Assembly (NCBI GenBank): GCA_021848885.1
Contig: JAJZTN010000006.1
Location: forward strand, 1-35,941
Direction: 5' to 3'
DNA: 35,941 nucleotides
From: Actinomycetes bacterium
GTDB taxonomy: Bacteria > Actinomycetota > Actinomycetes > JAJZTN01
The position numbers were made by a program, and so were the translations under genes. This document shows positions 26,310 to 35,941 of the stretch, one piece after another. Within the stretch, counting starts at the first letter, position 1, and every line of letters starts with the position of its first letter. The notes below the pieces were generated by a model. That model made no database searches and was not told the DNA's origin. It was given only the letters and a program-made list of their open reading frames with translations.

Positions 26310-27631
26310 CACGCCCCCTTGGCGGCGCGCAGCCCGGCCTCCAGGTCACCCAGGATGTCGGCGATCCCCTCGATGCCCACCGCCAGCCGGATCAGGCCGG
26401 GGGTGACCCCCGCGGCCAGCTGCTCCTCGGGGGTCAGCTGCGAGTGCGTGGTGGAGGCGGGGTGGATCACCAGGCTGCGCACATCGCCGATGTTGGCCAC
26501 GTGCGAGTGCAGCTCGAGCGCCTCGACGAAGCGACGCCCGGCCTCCACGCCGCCGGCCAGCTCGAACGCCAGCACCGCCCCGGCGCCGCGGGGTAGGTAG
26601 CGGCGAGCCCGCTCGGCGTACGGGCTGCTCGCCAGCCCGGAGTAGTGCACCGCGGTCACCTCGTCACGCTGCTCCAGCCAGCTGGCCACCGCCAGCGCGT
26701 TGGCCACGTGCCGCTCCACCCGCAGGCTCAGCGTCTCCAGGCCCTGGGCGATCAGGAAGGCGTTGAACGGGGCCACCGCCGGGCCGAGGTCGCGCAGGAG
26801 CTGGACGCGGGCCTTGAGGATGTAGGCGAGGTTGGCCCCCAGCGCGCAGCCGACGCCGAGGTCGCGGGCATAGACCAGCCCGTTGTAGCTCGGGTCGGGG
26901 GTGTTGTACTGCGGGAACCGGTCGGGGTCGGCGGCGTAGTCGAACCGGCCGCTGTCCACGATGACCCCGGCGATCGCGGTGCCGTGCCCGCCCAGGTACT
27001 TCGTCGCCGAGTGCACGACGATGTCGGCCCCGTGCTCGATCGGGCGCAGCAGGTACGGCGTGGCGATGGTGTTGTCCACGACGAGGGGGACGCCGATCTC
27101 GTGGGCCACCCCGGCGACGGCCTCGATGTCCAGCACGTGCCCGCTGGGGTTGGCCAGCGTCTCGCCGAAGAAGGCGCGGGTGCGCGGCCCGGCCGCCGCC
27201 CGCCACTGCGCCAGGTCGTCCGGGTCGTCGACGAAGGTCACCGAGATGCCCAGCTTGGGCAGGGTGTAGCGGAACAGGTTGGACGTACCGCCGTAGAGCA
27301 GGCTGGAGACCACGACGTGGTCACCCGTTTCGGCCAGGTTCAGGATTGCCAGGGTCTCGGCCGCCTGGCCGCTGCCCACCAGCAGCGCGCCCACGCCTCC
27401 CTCGAGCGCGGCGATGCGCGTCTCGACGACGTCCTGGGTCGGGTTCATGATCCGCGTGTAGATGTTGCCGAGCTCCTTGAGCGCGAACAGGTCGGCGGCG
27501 TGGGCGGTGTCACGGAAGGCGTAGGAGGTGGTCTGGTAGATCGGCAGGGCCCGGGCCCCGGTGGTCGGGTCGGGCACCTGCCCGGCGTGTACCTGCTTGG
27601 TCTCGAAGCTCCAGGCACTTGTGTCGGTCAT
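26309..27631 (-). CDS. metY: O-acetylhomoserine sulfhydrylase (aminocarboxypropyltransferase)
   Basis: MetY makes homocysteine from O-acetylhomoserine and sulfide. The 440-residue PLP enzyme of the Cys/Met-metabolism family starts [21 protein letters not shown]. It has [26 protein letters not shown], the PLP lysine in [18 protein letters not shown] (Lys211) and the C-terminal [31 protein letters not shown] 27631 is chosen over the track start at 27700 because homologues begin here and GGAGA lies about 8 nt upstream. It is directly followed by metX (1-nt overlap) and is preceded by a roughly 310-nt leader with a SAM-IV riboswitch and a leader-peptide candidate. Confidence 0.95.
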   Translation of the reverse strand: MTDTSAWSFETKQVHAGQVPDPTTGARALPIYQTTSYAFRDTAHAADLFALKELGNIYTRIMNPTQDVVETRIAALEGGVGALLVGSGQAAETLAILNLAETGDHVVVSSLLYGGTSNLFRYTLPKLGISVTFVDDPDDLAQWRAAAGPRTRAFFGETLANPSGHVLDIEAVAGVAHEIGVPLVVDNTIATPYLLRPIEHGADIVVHSATKYLGGHGTAIAGVIVDSGRFDYAADPDRFPQYNTPDPSYNGLVYARDLGVGCALGANLAYILKARVQLLRDLGPAVAPFNAFLIAQGLETLSLRVERHVANALAVASWLEQRDEVTAVHYSGLASSPYAERARRYLPRGAGAVLAFELAGGVEAGRRFVEALELHSHVANIGDVRSLVIHPASTTHSQLTPEEQLAAGVTPGLIRLAVGIEGIADILGDLEAGLRAAKGA

Positions 27632-27691
27632 ATGAGGTCTCCAAAGGGAACGCCGGGTCGGCCCCGGTGTGAGGATGGGGATGGCAGATCG

Positions 27692-27706
27692 CGCCGCCAA
27701 GCGGCG
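27692..27706 (-). terminator. GC-rich hairpin in the metY leader
   Basis: On the transcript, CGCCGC-TTG-GCGGCG forms a 6-bp stem with a 3-nt loop; another stem, CAGACC-CGCA-GGTCTG, lies about 20 nt upstream. They may be part of the expression platform. There is no U-run, so a terminator role is uncertain. Confidence 0.3.
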
Positions 27707-27760
27707 TCGGCCGCCCGGGCAGACCTGCGGGTCTGGTCGGGGGCCAGGGGGAGGGGCCGC

Positions 27761-27790
27761 TTAGCGGCGAGGCATTCGCTGACAGCTCAC
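27761..27790 (-). CDS. Candidate leader peptide between riboswitch and metY
   Basis: After the aptamer the transcript has GGAGG, an 8-nt spacer and GTG AGC TGT CAG CGA ATG CCT CGC CGC TAA, a nine-codon frame (MSCQRMPRR) containing one Cys and one Met codon. Its TAA lies in the loop of a GCCGC-TAA-GCGGC hairpin. The ideal Shine-Dalgarno spacing and the stop-codon hairpin suggest a real upstream ORF that could couple translation to downstream folding. There is no comparative evidence here; it is too short for the ORF track. Confidence 0.4.
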   Translation of the reverse strand: MSCQRMPRR

Positions 27791-27829
27791 GGTCGGTTCC
27801 TCCAGGGTGGGGGACCGGCGTGGTGTCGC

Positions 27830-27943
27830 GGTCCCGCGCTTGTCAGCACCGGTCGGTGCTGACCCGGTCATCACCCGGGGCACCCCACCGCGGTGGAGGG
27901 TTGCCGGCCAGCGAGCCGGGGCTTGGCGCTGGCGCTCATGACC
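27830..27943 (-). promoter_or_regulatory. SAM-IV riboswitch upstream of metYX
   Basis: The minus-strand transcript begins GGTCATGAGCGCCAGCGCCA and continues with the conserved AAGCCCCGGCT..GCTGGCCGGCAACCC core, GGTGGGGTGCCCCGGGTGATGACC closing stem P1 (GGTCAT with ATGACC), a perfect 9-bp hairpin (GTCAGCACC with GGTGCTGAC) and the 3' element AAGCGCGGGACC. This is the SAM-IV layout described in Actinomycetales. When S-adenosylmethionine is abundant it should reduce metYX expression. Recognition is from remembered consensus, not a covariance search. Confidence 0.9.
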
Positions 27944-27951
27944 TGACGCCG

Positions 27952-27957
27952 AGGATA
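27952..27957 (-). promoter_or_regulatory. Candidate -10 of the metYX transcript
   Basis: TATCCT on the minus strand lies about 9 nt upstream of the first riboswitch base, placing the transcript start right before the aptamer. The -35 is weak. Confidence 0.4.
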
Positions 27958-28033
27958 GGCACTACCCCGGGCGCCTCGCCAGTCCTGTCCGTGATCCGAG
28001 ACAGGCGGTTGCGGCCTCAGTGAGGATGCTCAC

Positions 28034-28663
28034 ATGCACTCGCACCCGCTCTTCGCCCGCGCCTACTCCGCCCTTGCCCCACGCGCCGATGACGCGGGCG
28101 CGGCCGAGCACCGGCAGAGCCTGCTCGCCGGGCTGCGCGGGCGGGTGCTCGAGGTCGGCTGCGGGCCGGGCGGCAACTTCCCGCACTACCGGGGCGAGGT
28201 GATCCAGGTCCTGGCGCTGGAACCCGAGCCGTGGCTGCGCGCTCGGGCCGCGACAGCGGCCCGGCAGGCCGGGGTGCCGGTCGCGGTGGTCGGCGGGCTC
28301 GCCGAGTCACTCCCGGTGGCCAGCGCCAGCATCGACGCGGTGGTCTTCTCCCTCGTGCTGTGCTCGGTCACCGACCCGGTCGCCGCCCTGGCCGAGGCCC
28401 GCCGGGTGCTGCGTCCCGGCGGTCAGGTCCGCATCTATGAGCACGTCCGGTCGGCGGCACCGCGTGTGGCCGGTGCCCAGCGGGCCCTGGACCGCTTCTG
28501 GCCGCATGTGGCCGGCGGCTGCCACACCTCCCGCGACCCGCTGGCCAGCGCGGCCGCCGCCGGGCTGAGCCCGGCCTGGGTGCGCCGCTTCGACTTCCCG
28601 CCCGGGCGCTTGGCCCGGCCGCTGCGCGAGCATGTGCTGGCCTGCGTCGTGGCGGAGGGCTGA
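28034..28663 (+). CDS. Class I SAM-dependent methyltransferase
   Basis: The 209-residue Rossmann-fold methyltransferase has the SAM-binding motif I VLEVGCGPGGNFPHY (about residues 38-52), the acidic motif II LALEPEPWLR, DAVVFSLVLCSVTDP and RVLRPGGQVRIYEHVRS. The end of the protein (RDPLASAAAAGLSPAWVRRFDFPP) matches small-molecule methyltransferases of the methyltransferase-like 7 (METTL7) type. It is divergent from metY across the SAM-IV leader. The substrate is unknown; a link to SAM/sulfur metabolism is suggested only by position. It has no Shine-Dalgarno of note and GAGGAT lies 6 nt upstream of the ATG. Confidence 0.85.
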   Translation: MHSHPLFARAYSALAPRADDAGAAEHRQSLLAGLRGRVLEVGCGPGGNFPHYRGEVIQVLALEPEPWLRARAATAARQAGVPVAVVGGLAESLPVASASIDAVVFSLVLCSVTDPVAALAEARRVLRPGGQVRIYEHVRSAAPRVAGAQRALDRFWPHVAGGCHTSRDPLASAAAAGLSPAWVRRFDFPPGRLARPLREHVLACVVAEG

Positions 28664-28676
28664 GCCCCAGACCTGG

Positions 28677-28696
28677 GCGGGCCGAGACGGGCCCGC
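28677..28696 (+). terminator. Hairpin after the methyltransferase gene
   Basis: GCGGGCC-GAGACG-GGCCCGC forms a 7-bp perfect stem with a 6-nt loop 13 bp after the stop codon and ahead of murA. No T-run follows. Confidence 0.4.
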
Positions 28697-28806
28697 GTCG
28701 TGGCGAGTCGAGCGGGGCGGTCGCTGCAGTAGCGTGACCTGCGATGACCGACGGCGCGCGAGACCGACGACCTGCGACGACCGACCGGGAGAGGCACCGG
28801 CAACCG

Positions 28807-30138
28807 ATGACCGCCAACGTCCTCGCCGTCCACGGCGGCACCCCGCTGTGTGGCGAGGTGTCGGTGCGCGGCGCCAAGAACTTCGTGCCCAAGGCCATGG
28901 TCGCCACCCTGCTCACCGCAGCCCCCTGCCGGATCTCCGGGGTGCCCGACATCCGGGACGTCGCCGTGGTGCGTGAGTTGCTCGAGCTGCACGGCGTACG
29001 GGTCGGGGACCAGGCCCCCGGTGAGCTGCTGCTCGAGCCACGCGACGTCGAGCTGGCCAACGTTGCCGACATCGACGCGCACGCCGGGTCCAGCCGCGTG
29101 CCGATCTTGCTCGTCGGGCCGCTGCTGCACCGGATCGGTCAGGCCTTCGTGCCGGACCTGGGTGGCTGCCGGATCGGGGACCGACCGATCGACTTCCACC
29201 TCTTCGCGCTGCGCAGCTTCGGCGCGGAGGTCGACAAGCGCCCCGACGGTCTGCACATCACCGCCCCGCAGGGCCTGACCGGCACGACCTTCGAGCTGCC
29301 CTACCCCAGTGTCGGGGCCACCGAGCAGGTGCTGCTCACCGCGGTGCTGGCCCGGGGCCGCACCGAGCTGCGCAACGCCGCCATCGAGCCGGAGATCATC
29401 GACCTGATCTGCGTGCTGCAGAAGATGGGTGCGGTGATCGGCGTCGACACCGACCGGGTGATCCGCATCGACGGGGTGGACCGGCTGGGCGGCTTCACCC
29501 ACCGTGCGCTGCCGGACCGCATCGAGGCCGGCTCGTGGGCCGCTGCGGCGTTGGCAACCGGTGGAGACATCTATGTCCGGGGGGCCCGCCAGGTCGACAT
29601 GATGACCTTCCTCAACGTCTTCCGTCGCCTTGGCGGGGCCTTCGAGGTGGATCCCACGCCGGGTCACGAGGGGATCCGCTTCTACCATCCCGGCGGTGAC
29701 CTGCGCCCGGTCGCGCTCGAGACCGACGTGCACCCGGGGCTGATGACCGACTGGCAGCAACCACTGGTCGTCGCGCTCACCCAGGCCGCTGGGCTTTCCA
29801 TCGTGCACGAGACGGTCTATGAGAACCGCTTCGGCTTCACCGAGGCACTGGTGGCCATGGGGGCCACCATCCAGGTCTACCAGGAGTGCCTGGGCGGGTC
29901 GCCCTGCCGCTTCGGGGCGCGCAACTTCCTGCACTCCGCGGCGATCTCCGGGCCGGCCAAGCTGCACGCGGCCGAGCTGACCATCCCTGACCTGCGCGGC
30001 GGGTTCTCCTATGTCATCGCCGCGCTGGCCGCCGAGGGCAGCTCGACGCTGCACGGGGTGAGTCTCATCGACCGCGGCTACGAGGGGTTCCTGGACAAGC
30101 TCGCCGCCCTCGGGGCCCGCTTCGACGTGCTGGGCTGA
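28807..30138 (+). CDS. murA: UDP-N-acetylglucosamine 1-carboxyvinyltransferase (MurA)
   Basis: MurA transfers enolpyruvate from PEP to UDP-GlcNAc, the first committed peptidoglycan step. The 443-residue EPSP-synthase-fold protein has VRGAKNFVPKAMVATLL (Lys/Asn substrate contacts), the active-site loop LGGCRIGDRPIDFH with a Cys at the PEP-binding position, TDWQQPLVVALTQAAG (catalytic Asp) and DLRGGFSYVIAALAAEG followed by DRGYEGF. ATG 28807 matches where the core begins. ATG 28744 in the same frame adds 21 low-complexity residues and has TAGCGT 8 nt upstream, so a leaderless longer form is possible. It lies alone upstream of groES. This may be a second MurA paralogue. Confidence 0.92.
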   Translation: MTANVLAVHGGTPLCGEVSVRGAKNFVPKAMVATLLTAAPCRISGVPDIRDVAVVRELLELHGVRVGDQAPGELLLEPRDVELANVADIDAHAGSSRVPILLVGPLLHRIGQAFVPDLGGCRIGDRPIDFHLFALRSFGAEVDKRPDGLHITAPQGLTGTTFELPYPSVGATEQVLLTAVLARGRTELRNAAIEPEIIDLICVLQKMGAVIGVDTDRVIRIDGVDRLGGFTHRALPDRIEAGSWAAAALATGGDIYVRGARQVDMMTFLNVFRRLGGAFEVDPTPGHEGIRFYHPGGDLRPVALETDVHPGLMTDWQQPLVVALTQAAGLSIVHETVYENRFGFTEALVAMGATIQVYQECLGGSPCRFGARNFLHSAAISGPAKLHAAELTIPDLRGGFSYVIAALAAEGSSTLHGVSLIDRGYEGFLDKLAALGARFDVLG

Positions 30139-30142
30139 GCCC

Positions 30143-30168
30143 GACGGCGCGCCCGGGTGCGCCCCGTC
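30143..30168 (+). terminator. Hairpin between murA and the groES control region
   Basis: GACGG-c-GCGC pairs with GCGC-c-CCGTC around a 6-nt loop, one mismatch in the stem, 4 bp after the murA stop. No T-run. Confidence 0.35.
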
Positions 30169-30190
30169 CACCCACCCGATTCCGCCGAGC

Positions 30191-30217
30191 TTGGCACTCG
30201 GCTTGACCGAGTGCCAA
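30191..30217. promoter_or_regulatory. CIRCE element 1 (HrcA operator)
   Basis: TTGGCACTC, a 9-bp spacer and GAGTGCCAA form a perfect 9-9-9 inverted repeat, the CIRCE layout bound by HrcA. The -35 of the groES promoter lies inside its spacer. Confidence 0.93.
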
Positions 30218-30232
30218 CGCGGCGCCTAGATT
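30203..30232 (+). promoter_or_regulatory. groES-groEL promoter
   Basis: TTGACC (30203-30208) and TAGATT (30227-30232) with an 18-bp spacer. The -35 is inside CIRCE 1 and the likely start site, near 30239, falls inside CIRCE 2. Confidence 0.75.
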
Positions 30233-30237
30233 CGCAG

Positions 30238-30264
30238 TTGGCACTCTCACCGTGAGTGTGCCAA
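30238..30264. promoter_or_regulatory. CIRCE element 2 (HrcA operator)
   Basis: TTGGCACTC, a 9-bp spacer and GTGTGCCAA, a second CIRCE with one mismatch, 20 bp downstream of the first and centred just after the transcription start. Confidence 0.88.
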
Positions 30265-30359
30265 CGCGAGAGCGCAGCCCGGCACCCGCGACGACGGTCT
30301 GCCCGCTCGCCCTGACGTCAACGCAACCTTGTGACATCTCGGAAAGAGGAAGGTCACCA

Positions 30360-30653
30360 GTGTCGGTCTCCATCAAGCCTCTCGAGGACCGCATCGTCGT
30401 CAAGCCGCTGGACGCGGAGCAGACGACGGCATCGGGTCTGGTCATCCCGGACACCGCTAAGGAGAAGCCCCAGGAGGGCGAGGTCCTAGCCGTTGGTCCG
30501 GGTCGTTTCGAGGACGGCGCCCGCGTGCCGGTCGACGTGCAGGTCGGCGACAAGGTCGTCTACAGCAAGTACGGCGGCACCGAGGTCAAGCTCGGTGGCG
30601 AGGAGTACCTCATCCTCTCCGCCCGCGACGTGCTGGCCGTCATCGAGAAGTGA
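30360..30653 (+). CDS. groES: Co-chaperonin GroES
   Basis: GroES caps the GroEL ring during ATP-driven folding in the cytosol. The 97-residue protein begins [31 protein letters not shown] and has [41 protein letters not shown]. The mobile loop is the ASGLVIP segment. GTG 30360 follows GAGGAAGG and is preferred over the track start at 30252, which lies in CIRCE 2. Expression is expected to be HrcA-repressed and heat-induced through the double CIRCE. Confidence 0.97.
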   Translation: MSVSIKPLEDRIVVKPLDAEQTTASGLVIPDTAKEKPQEGEVLAVGPGRFEDGARVPVDVQVGDKVVYSKYGGTEVKLGGEEYLILSARDVLAVIEK

Positions 30654-30685
30654 TCGGCGGGCCGCTGGCCCAGGCAGTCTCCTGA

Positions 30686-32443
<1,758 letters not shown>

Positions 32444-32499
32444 GAGTGCCGGGCCGACGCGCCGAGGTTAGGTGCGGGCCCGGAGATCGACCCCCGGTG

Positions 32500-32532
32500 A
32501 CGGGCCGGCACGGGATCCCTGTGCCGGCCCGT
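32500..32532 (+). terminator. Terminator hairpin after groEL
   Basis: ACGGGCCGGCAC and GTGCCGGCCCGT form a perfect 12-bp stem with a 9-nt loop, 56 bp after the groEL stop. It has no T-tract. The remaining 120 bp up to the response regulator show no clear gene; a weak TAACGT (32594-32599) could be a -10. Confidence 0.65.
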
Positions 32533-32654
32533 CGGGGCGTCGGGGAGTCCTGAACCAGCCGCGAAGTGCGCCGCAACGCTCACGCTCGGGCCATAACGTG
32601 CCGAGACACCCTGCAGACCCGCTGATCCGTGGCGGCGAGGCAGGAGGACGTGCG

Positions 32655-33242
32655 TTGACCACCGTCTGCGTGTGCGACGACTCACCGCTGGCCCGGGAAG
32701 CCATGCGCCGGTCCCTGACCGCAGTCCCCGGCGTGGACCGGGTGGTGCTCGCCTCGACCGGTGAGGAGGTGCTGGCCCGCTGGGTCATCGAGCGTCCCGA
32801 CCTGGTGCTCATGGACGTGCGGATGCCTGGGCTCGGGGGAGTGGAGACGACTCGACGGCTGCTGGCCCGCCACCCGGAGGCCGTGGTCGTGATGATGACC
32901 GTCGCGGAGGACGTCGACGGCGTGGCCCGGGCGGTGGCTGCCGGGGCGCGGGGCTATCTGGTCAAGGACGCCACACGCGAGGAGCTCGCCGCCGCGGTCA
33001 CCCAGGTGCTGGCCCGTCCGTCGCCCCCGGGCGCGCCGAACGGCTCGCCCAGCCTGACCGAGCGGGAGATGCAGGTGCTCACCGGGATGAGCCGGGGGCG
33101 CAGCAACGCCGAGATCGGCCGCGAGCTCTACCTGTCCGAGGACACCATCAAGACCCACGCCCGCCGGCTCTTCCGCAAGCTCGGTGCCGCTGACCGGGCG
33201 CACGCGGTGGCGATGGGGTTCCGCTGCGGGCTCGTGCGGTGA
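32655..33242 (+). CDS. LuxR/NarL-family response regulator
   Basis: The 195-residue protein has a receiver domain with the acidic pocket CVCDDS, phospho-acceptor Asp in [11 protein letters not shown] (about residue 54), and the conserved Lys in GYLVKDA (about 104). A NarL-type HTH follows, [45 protein letters not shown] (about 133-177). The TTG start at 32655 follows AGGAGG by 7 nt; in-frame ATG/GTG options lie farther away. No histidine kinase is adjacent, so it is an orphan here. Its stop overlaps the GTG of the SigD-like gene. A response regulator before sigD near groEL and guaB is a recurrent actinobacterial arrangement. Confidence 0.9.
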   Translation: MTTVCVCDDSPLAREAMRRSLTAVPGVDRVVLASTGEEVLARWVIERPDLVLMDVRMPGLGGVETTRRLLARHPEAVVVMMTVAEDVDGVARAVAAGARGYLVKDATREELAAAVTQVLARPSPPGAPNGSPSLTEREMQVLTGMSRGRSNAEIGRELYLSEDTIKTHARRLFRKLGAADRAHAVAMGFRCGLVR

Positions 33243-33694
33243 CCGGTGCGCCCGGGGATGTAACAACAGGCACCGGCGCGGCGATGAACCCTGCGGCGGA
33301 TGCGCACGTGCTGCCCTCGGGCGTCGACCTGCACGGGCGTTCGCCCCGGACGGAGGTCGACCCCGGCCTGTCGGACCTGATGATCGCGGCGGTCGCGGGC
33401 GATCACGACGCGAAGGCCGCGCTGCTGACCGAGGTGCTGCCCGAGTGCGCCGATCCCGGCCCCGGCCCCGAGGAGCTGTCGATGCTTGAGGTGGACGCGG
33501 ACCGGCTCGCCTCGATGCTCACCCAGCTGCCCGAGCAGCTGCGTGAGCTTCTCGTGCTGCGGGTGGCCGTGGGGCTCTCCGCGCAGCAGGCCGGGCGGGC
33601 CCTCGGCATGAGCCCCGGGGCCCTCCGGGTCGCCCAGCACCGGGCGCTGACCCGGCTGCGCGCGGCGGCCGCCGACCTGGAGGTGTCGACGTGA
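33239..33694 (+). CDS. SigD-like protein lacking sigma region 2 (sigma region 4 only)
   Basis: The 151-residue frame starts at a GTG overlapping the regulator stop. Residues 42-68 ([24 protein letters not shown]) look like the helix that precedes region 2 in SigD sigma factors. Then, instead of about 70-80 residues of region 2, the protein jumps to [11 protein letters not shown], which in SigD is the linker, and goes on into a good region 4: [45 protein letters not shown] (about 97-141). The -10-binding and core-binding region 2 is absent and no frame elsewhere supplies it. The frame is intact, so it looks like an in-frame internal deletion. It cannot act as a normal sigma factor; a DNA-binding or anti-sigma-titrating role, or loss of function, are possible. 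Confidence 0.7.
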   Translation: MTGAPGDVTTGTGAAMNPAADAHVLPSGVDLHGRSPRTEVDPGLSDLMIAAVAGDHDAKAALLTEVLPECADPGPGPEELSMLEVDADRLASMLTQLPEQLRELLVLRVAVGLSAQQAGRALGMSPGALRVAQHRALTRLRAAAADLEVST

Positions 33695-33900
33695 GCGAGG
33701 CGATCGGCGGATGGAGCCCTCAGGAGCTGGCCGACTCCGAGGCGCTCATCGAGTCCTTGCGTGCCCGTGCCGTCCCCACGCTGGCTCCCGGCGCCGCTGA
33801 GGCCGACCGGTTCCTGAGCATGCTGAGCCGCTGGGTCAGACAGGTCGACGACCTTGTCGCCGAGGACCTCGCCCGCACGATGCCGCCCCTGCGGCCGTGA
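33691..33900 (+). CDS. Small protein like the N-terminal sigma-binding domain of anti-sigma-D factor RsdA
   Basis: The 69-residue protein starts at a GTG overlapping the SigD-like stop. Its sequence ([40 protein letters not shown] pattern) resembles the first ~60 residues of M. tuberculosis RsdA (ELARTDLLLDALAEREEVDF.. LAALLGQWRDD), the segment known to hold sigma-D domain 4. In RsdA a membrane segment and an extracytoplasmic domain follow; here the frame stops after ARTMPPLRP. It is therefore a free, soluble sigma4-binding candidate next to a sigma4-only protein. The match is by eye from memory and is moderate. Confidence 0.55.
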   Translation: MSEAIGGWSPQELADSEALIESLRARAVPTLAPGAAEADRFLSMLSRWVRQVDDLVAEDLARTMPPLRP

Positions 33901-34484
33901 CCGGTGATCCGCTGGCGCCCTACCGTCCGGCACTGGAACGGATCTTCGCCCACTCCACTGGGGACTCCCAGCCGCCTGAGGGCACCCACAGGGCCGCCGA
34001 GGCATCGGACGGCACCGCTGCCGGCGGAGCCCGGGTCATCGCCCGGGAGGACGCGGCGCCCGGGCGCGGCCTGGACGGTCTGGCCACCGTGCTGGCGCAG
34101 GTGTCCTCCGACCTCGGTAGGGCACGTTCCGCGTTGGCTCGCGGCCAGCTGGAGGTGGCCAAGGCCGAGCTGAGCCGGGCCAGGGCGAGCCTGGCCACCG
34201 CCTCGGCCCGGCTCGACGCTGCGGCCACCGCCGCGGGTGGCCCGGGGCAGCTCAGACCCGAGCCGACGATCCTGGCCCAGCAGCACCGGGTGGCGGCCCT
34301 TGCCGTGACGCTGGAGGCGCTCACCCGCCGGGTGACAGCCCTGACTGGCGGCACCGGCGCGGGGGCGGGGGTGGGCGGCCCCGGCGCGAGCCAGCCCGGC
34401 GGCGCCGGCCCGGGGGCACAGCCCGGCGGCGCCGGCACGGCCCCGGGGAGCCTGACCGGGCGGTCCGCGGCGGGCAAGGGCTGA
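33897..34484 (+). CDS. Helical protein resembling the extracytoplasmic end of RsdA, without a membrane segment
   Basis: The 195-residue frame starts at a GTG overlapping the preceding stop. Residues 59-112 (LATVLAQVSSDLGRARSALARGQLEVAKAELSRARASLATA) and 123-151 are amphipathic helices resembling the DELAELSSTVQAV-type helices of the RsdA periplasmic part. The end is a Gly/Ala/Pro-rich tail with a 27-bp-period repeat (CAGCCCGGCGGCGCCGGC at 34392 and 34419). No signal peptide or transmembrane segment is visible, so it would be cytosolic as annotated. It is likely the separated C-terminal half of a former anti-sigma factor. Function unknown. Confidence 0.5.
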   Translation: MTGDPLAPYRPALERIFAHSTGDSQPPEGTHRAAEASDGTAAGGARVIAREDAAPGRGLDGLATVLAQVSSDLGRARSALARGQLEVAKAELSRARASLATASARLDAAATAAGGPGQLRPEPTILAQQHRVAALAVTLEALTRRVTALTGGTGAGAGVGGPGASQPGGAGPGAQPGGAGTAPGSLTGRSAAGKG

Positions 34485-34496
34485 GCCGGGCGCGGC

Positions 34497-35941
<1,445 letters not shown>

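Noticed and set aside
33239-33694. Frameshift explaining the missing sigma region 2
   Set aside because: No other frame in the stretch encodes region 2 residues and the gap to the linker is direct, so the segment is absent rather than shifted.

Overview
This is a high-GC actinobacterial chromosome segment, most likely from the order Micrococcales and perhaps an Intrasporangiaceae/Dermatophilaceae-type genome. The assignment rests on strongly GC-biased codon use, frequent GTG starts with 4-bp gene overlaps, the housekeeping gene order, a SAM-IV riboswitch, a CIRCE-controlled groES-groEL with a His-rich GroEL tail, and a SigD/RsdA-type locus beside guaB. No phage, plasmid, IS, CRISPR, tRNA or rRNA is visible. 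Species-level placement cannot be made from the sequence alone.

Layout. (1) 1-589: the 3' end of a secreted alpha-amylase-type gene. (2) 610-3061: rplM-rpsI-glmM. (3) 3.2-13.9 kb: an accessory catabolic block with a FadR-type regulator, a glutamine-synthetase-like gamma-glutamyl-amine ligase, an aldehyde dehydrogenase, an SDR, a class C26 gamma-glutamyl hydrolase, a CBS/nucleotidyltransferase protein, a second FadR-type regulator, a second SDR and an APC-family permease. It reads as a gamma-glutamylation route for using an amine or amino-alcohol. Four tandem 38-bp repeats fill one of its gaps and an 8-bp tandem repeat lies in another. (4) 13.9-25.1 kb: coaA (minus strand), then glmS, acpS, nnr, alr, an alpha/beta hydrolase, a family-4 uracil-DNA glycosylase, a GNAT-TsaE fusion, tsaB, rimI and tsaD. 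This block covers amino-sugar, cell-wall, CoA/ACP and t6A-tRNA functions. (5) 25.1-28.7 kb: metX and metY on the minus strand behind a SAM-IV riboswitch and a candidate leader peptide, with a divergent methyltransferase. (6) 28.7-32.4 kb: a MurA enzyme and the HrcA/CIRCE-controlled groES-groEL. (7) 32.5-35.9 kb: a LuxR-type response regulator, a shrunken SigD-like gene, two small genes that look like the two ends of its anti-sigma factor RsdA, and guaB (cut by the window end).

The most unusual part is region 7. The SigD-like protein keeps sigma region 4 but has no recognisable region 2. The anti-sigma factor appears split into a free N-terminal sigma-binding domain and a second protein with no membrane segment. 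All frames are open and the genes are joined by 4-bp start/stop overlaps, so this does not look like simple decay. It could be a soluble sigma4/anti-sigma4 module that has lost its ability to act as a conventional sigma factor.

A recurrent signature is a YANNNT hexamer 6-8 nt upstream of a start codon with no Shine-Dalgarno (glmS, tsaB, acpS, alr, possibly murA), suggesting leaderless mRNAs. Functional statements rest on motif reading and family knowledge; no database search was run.
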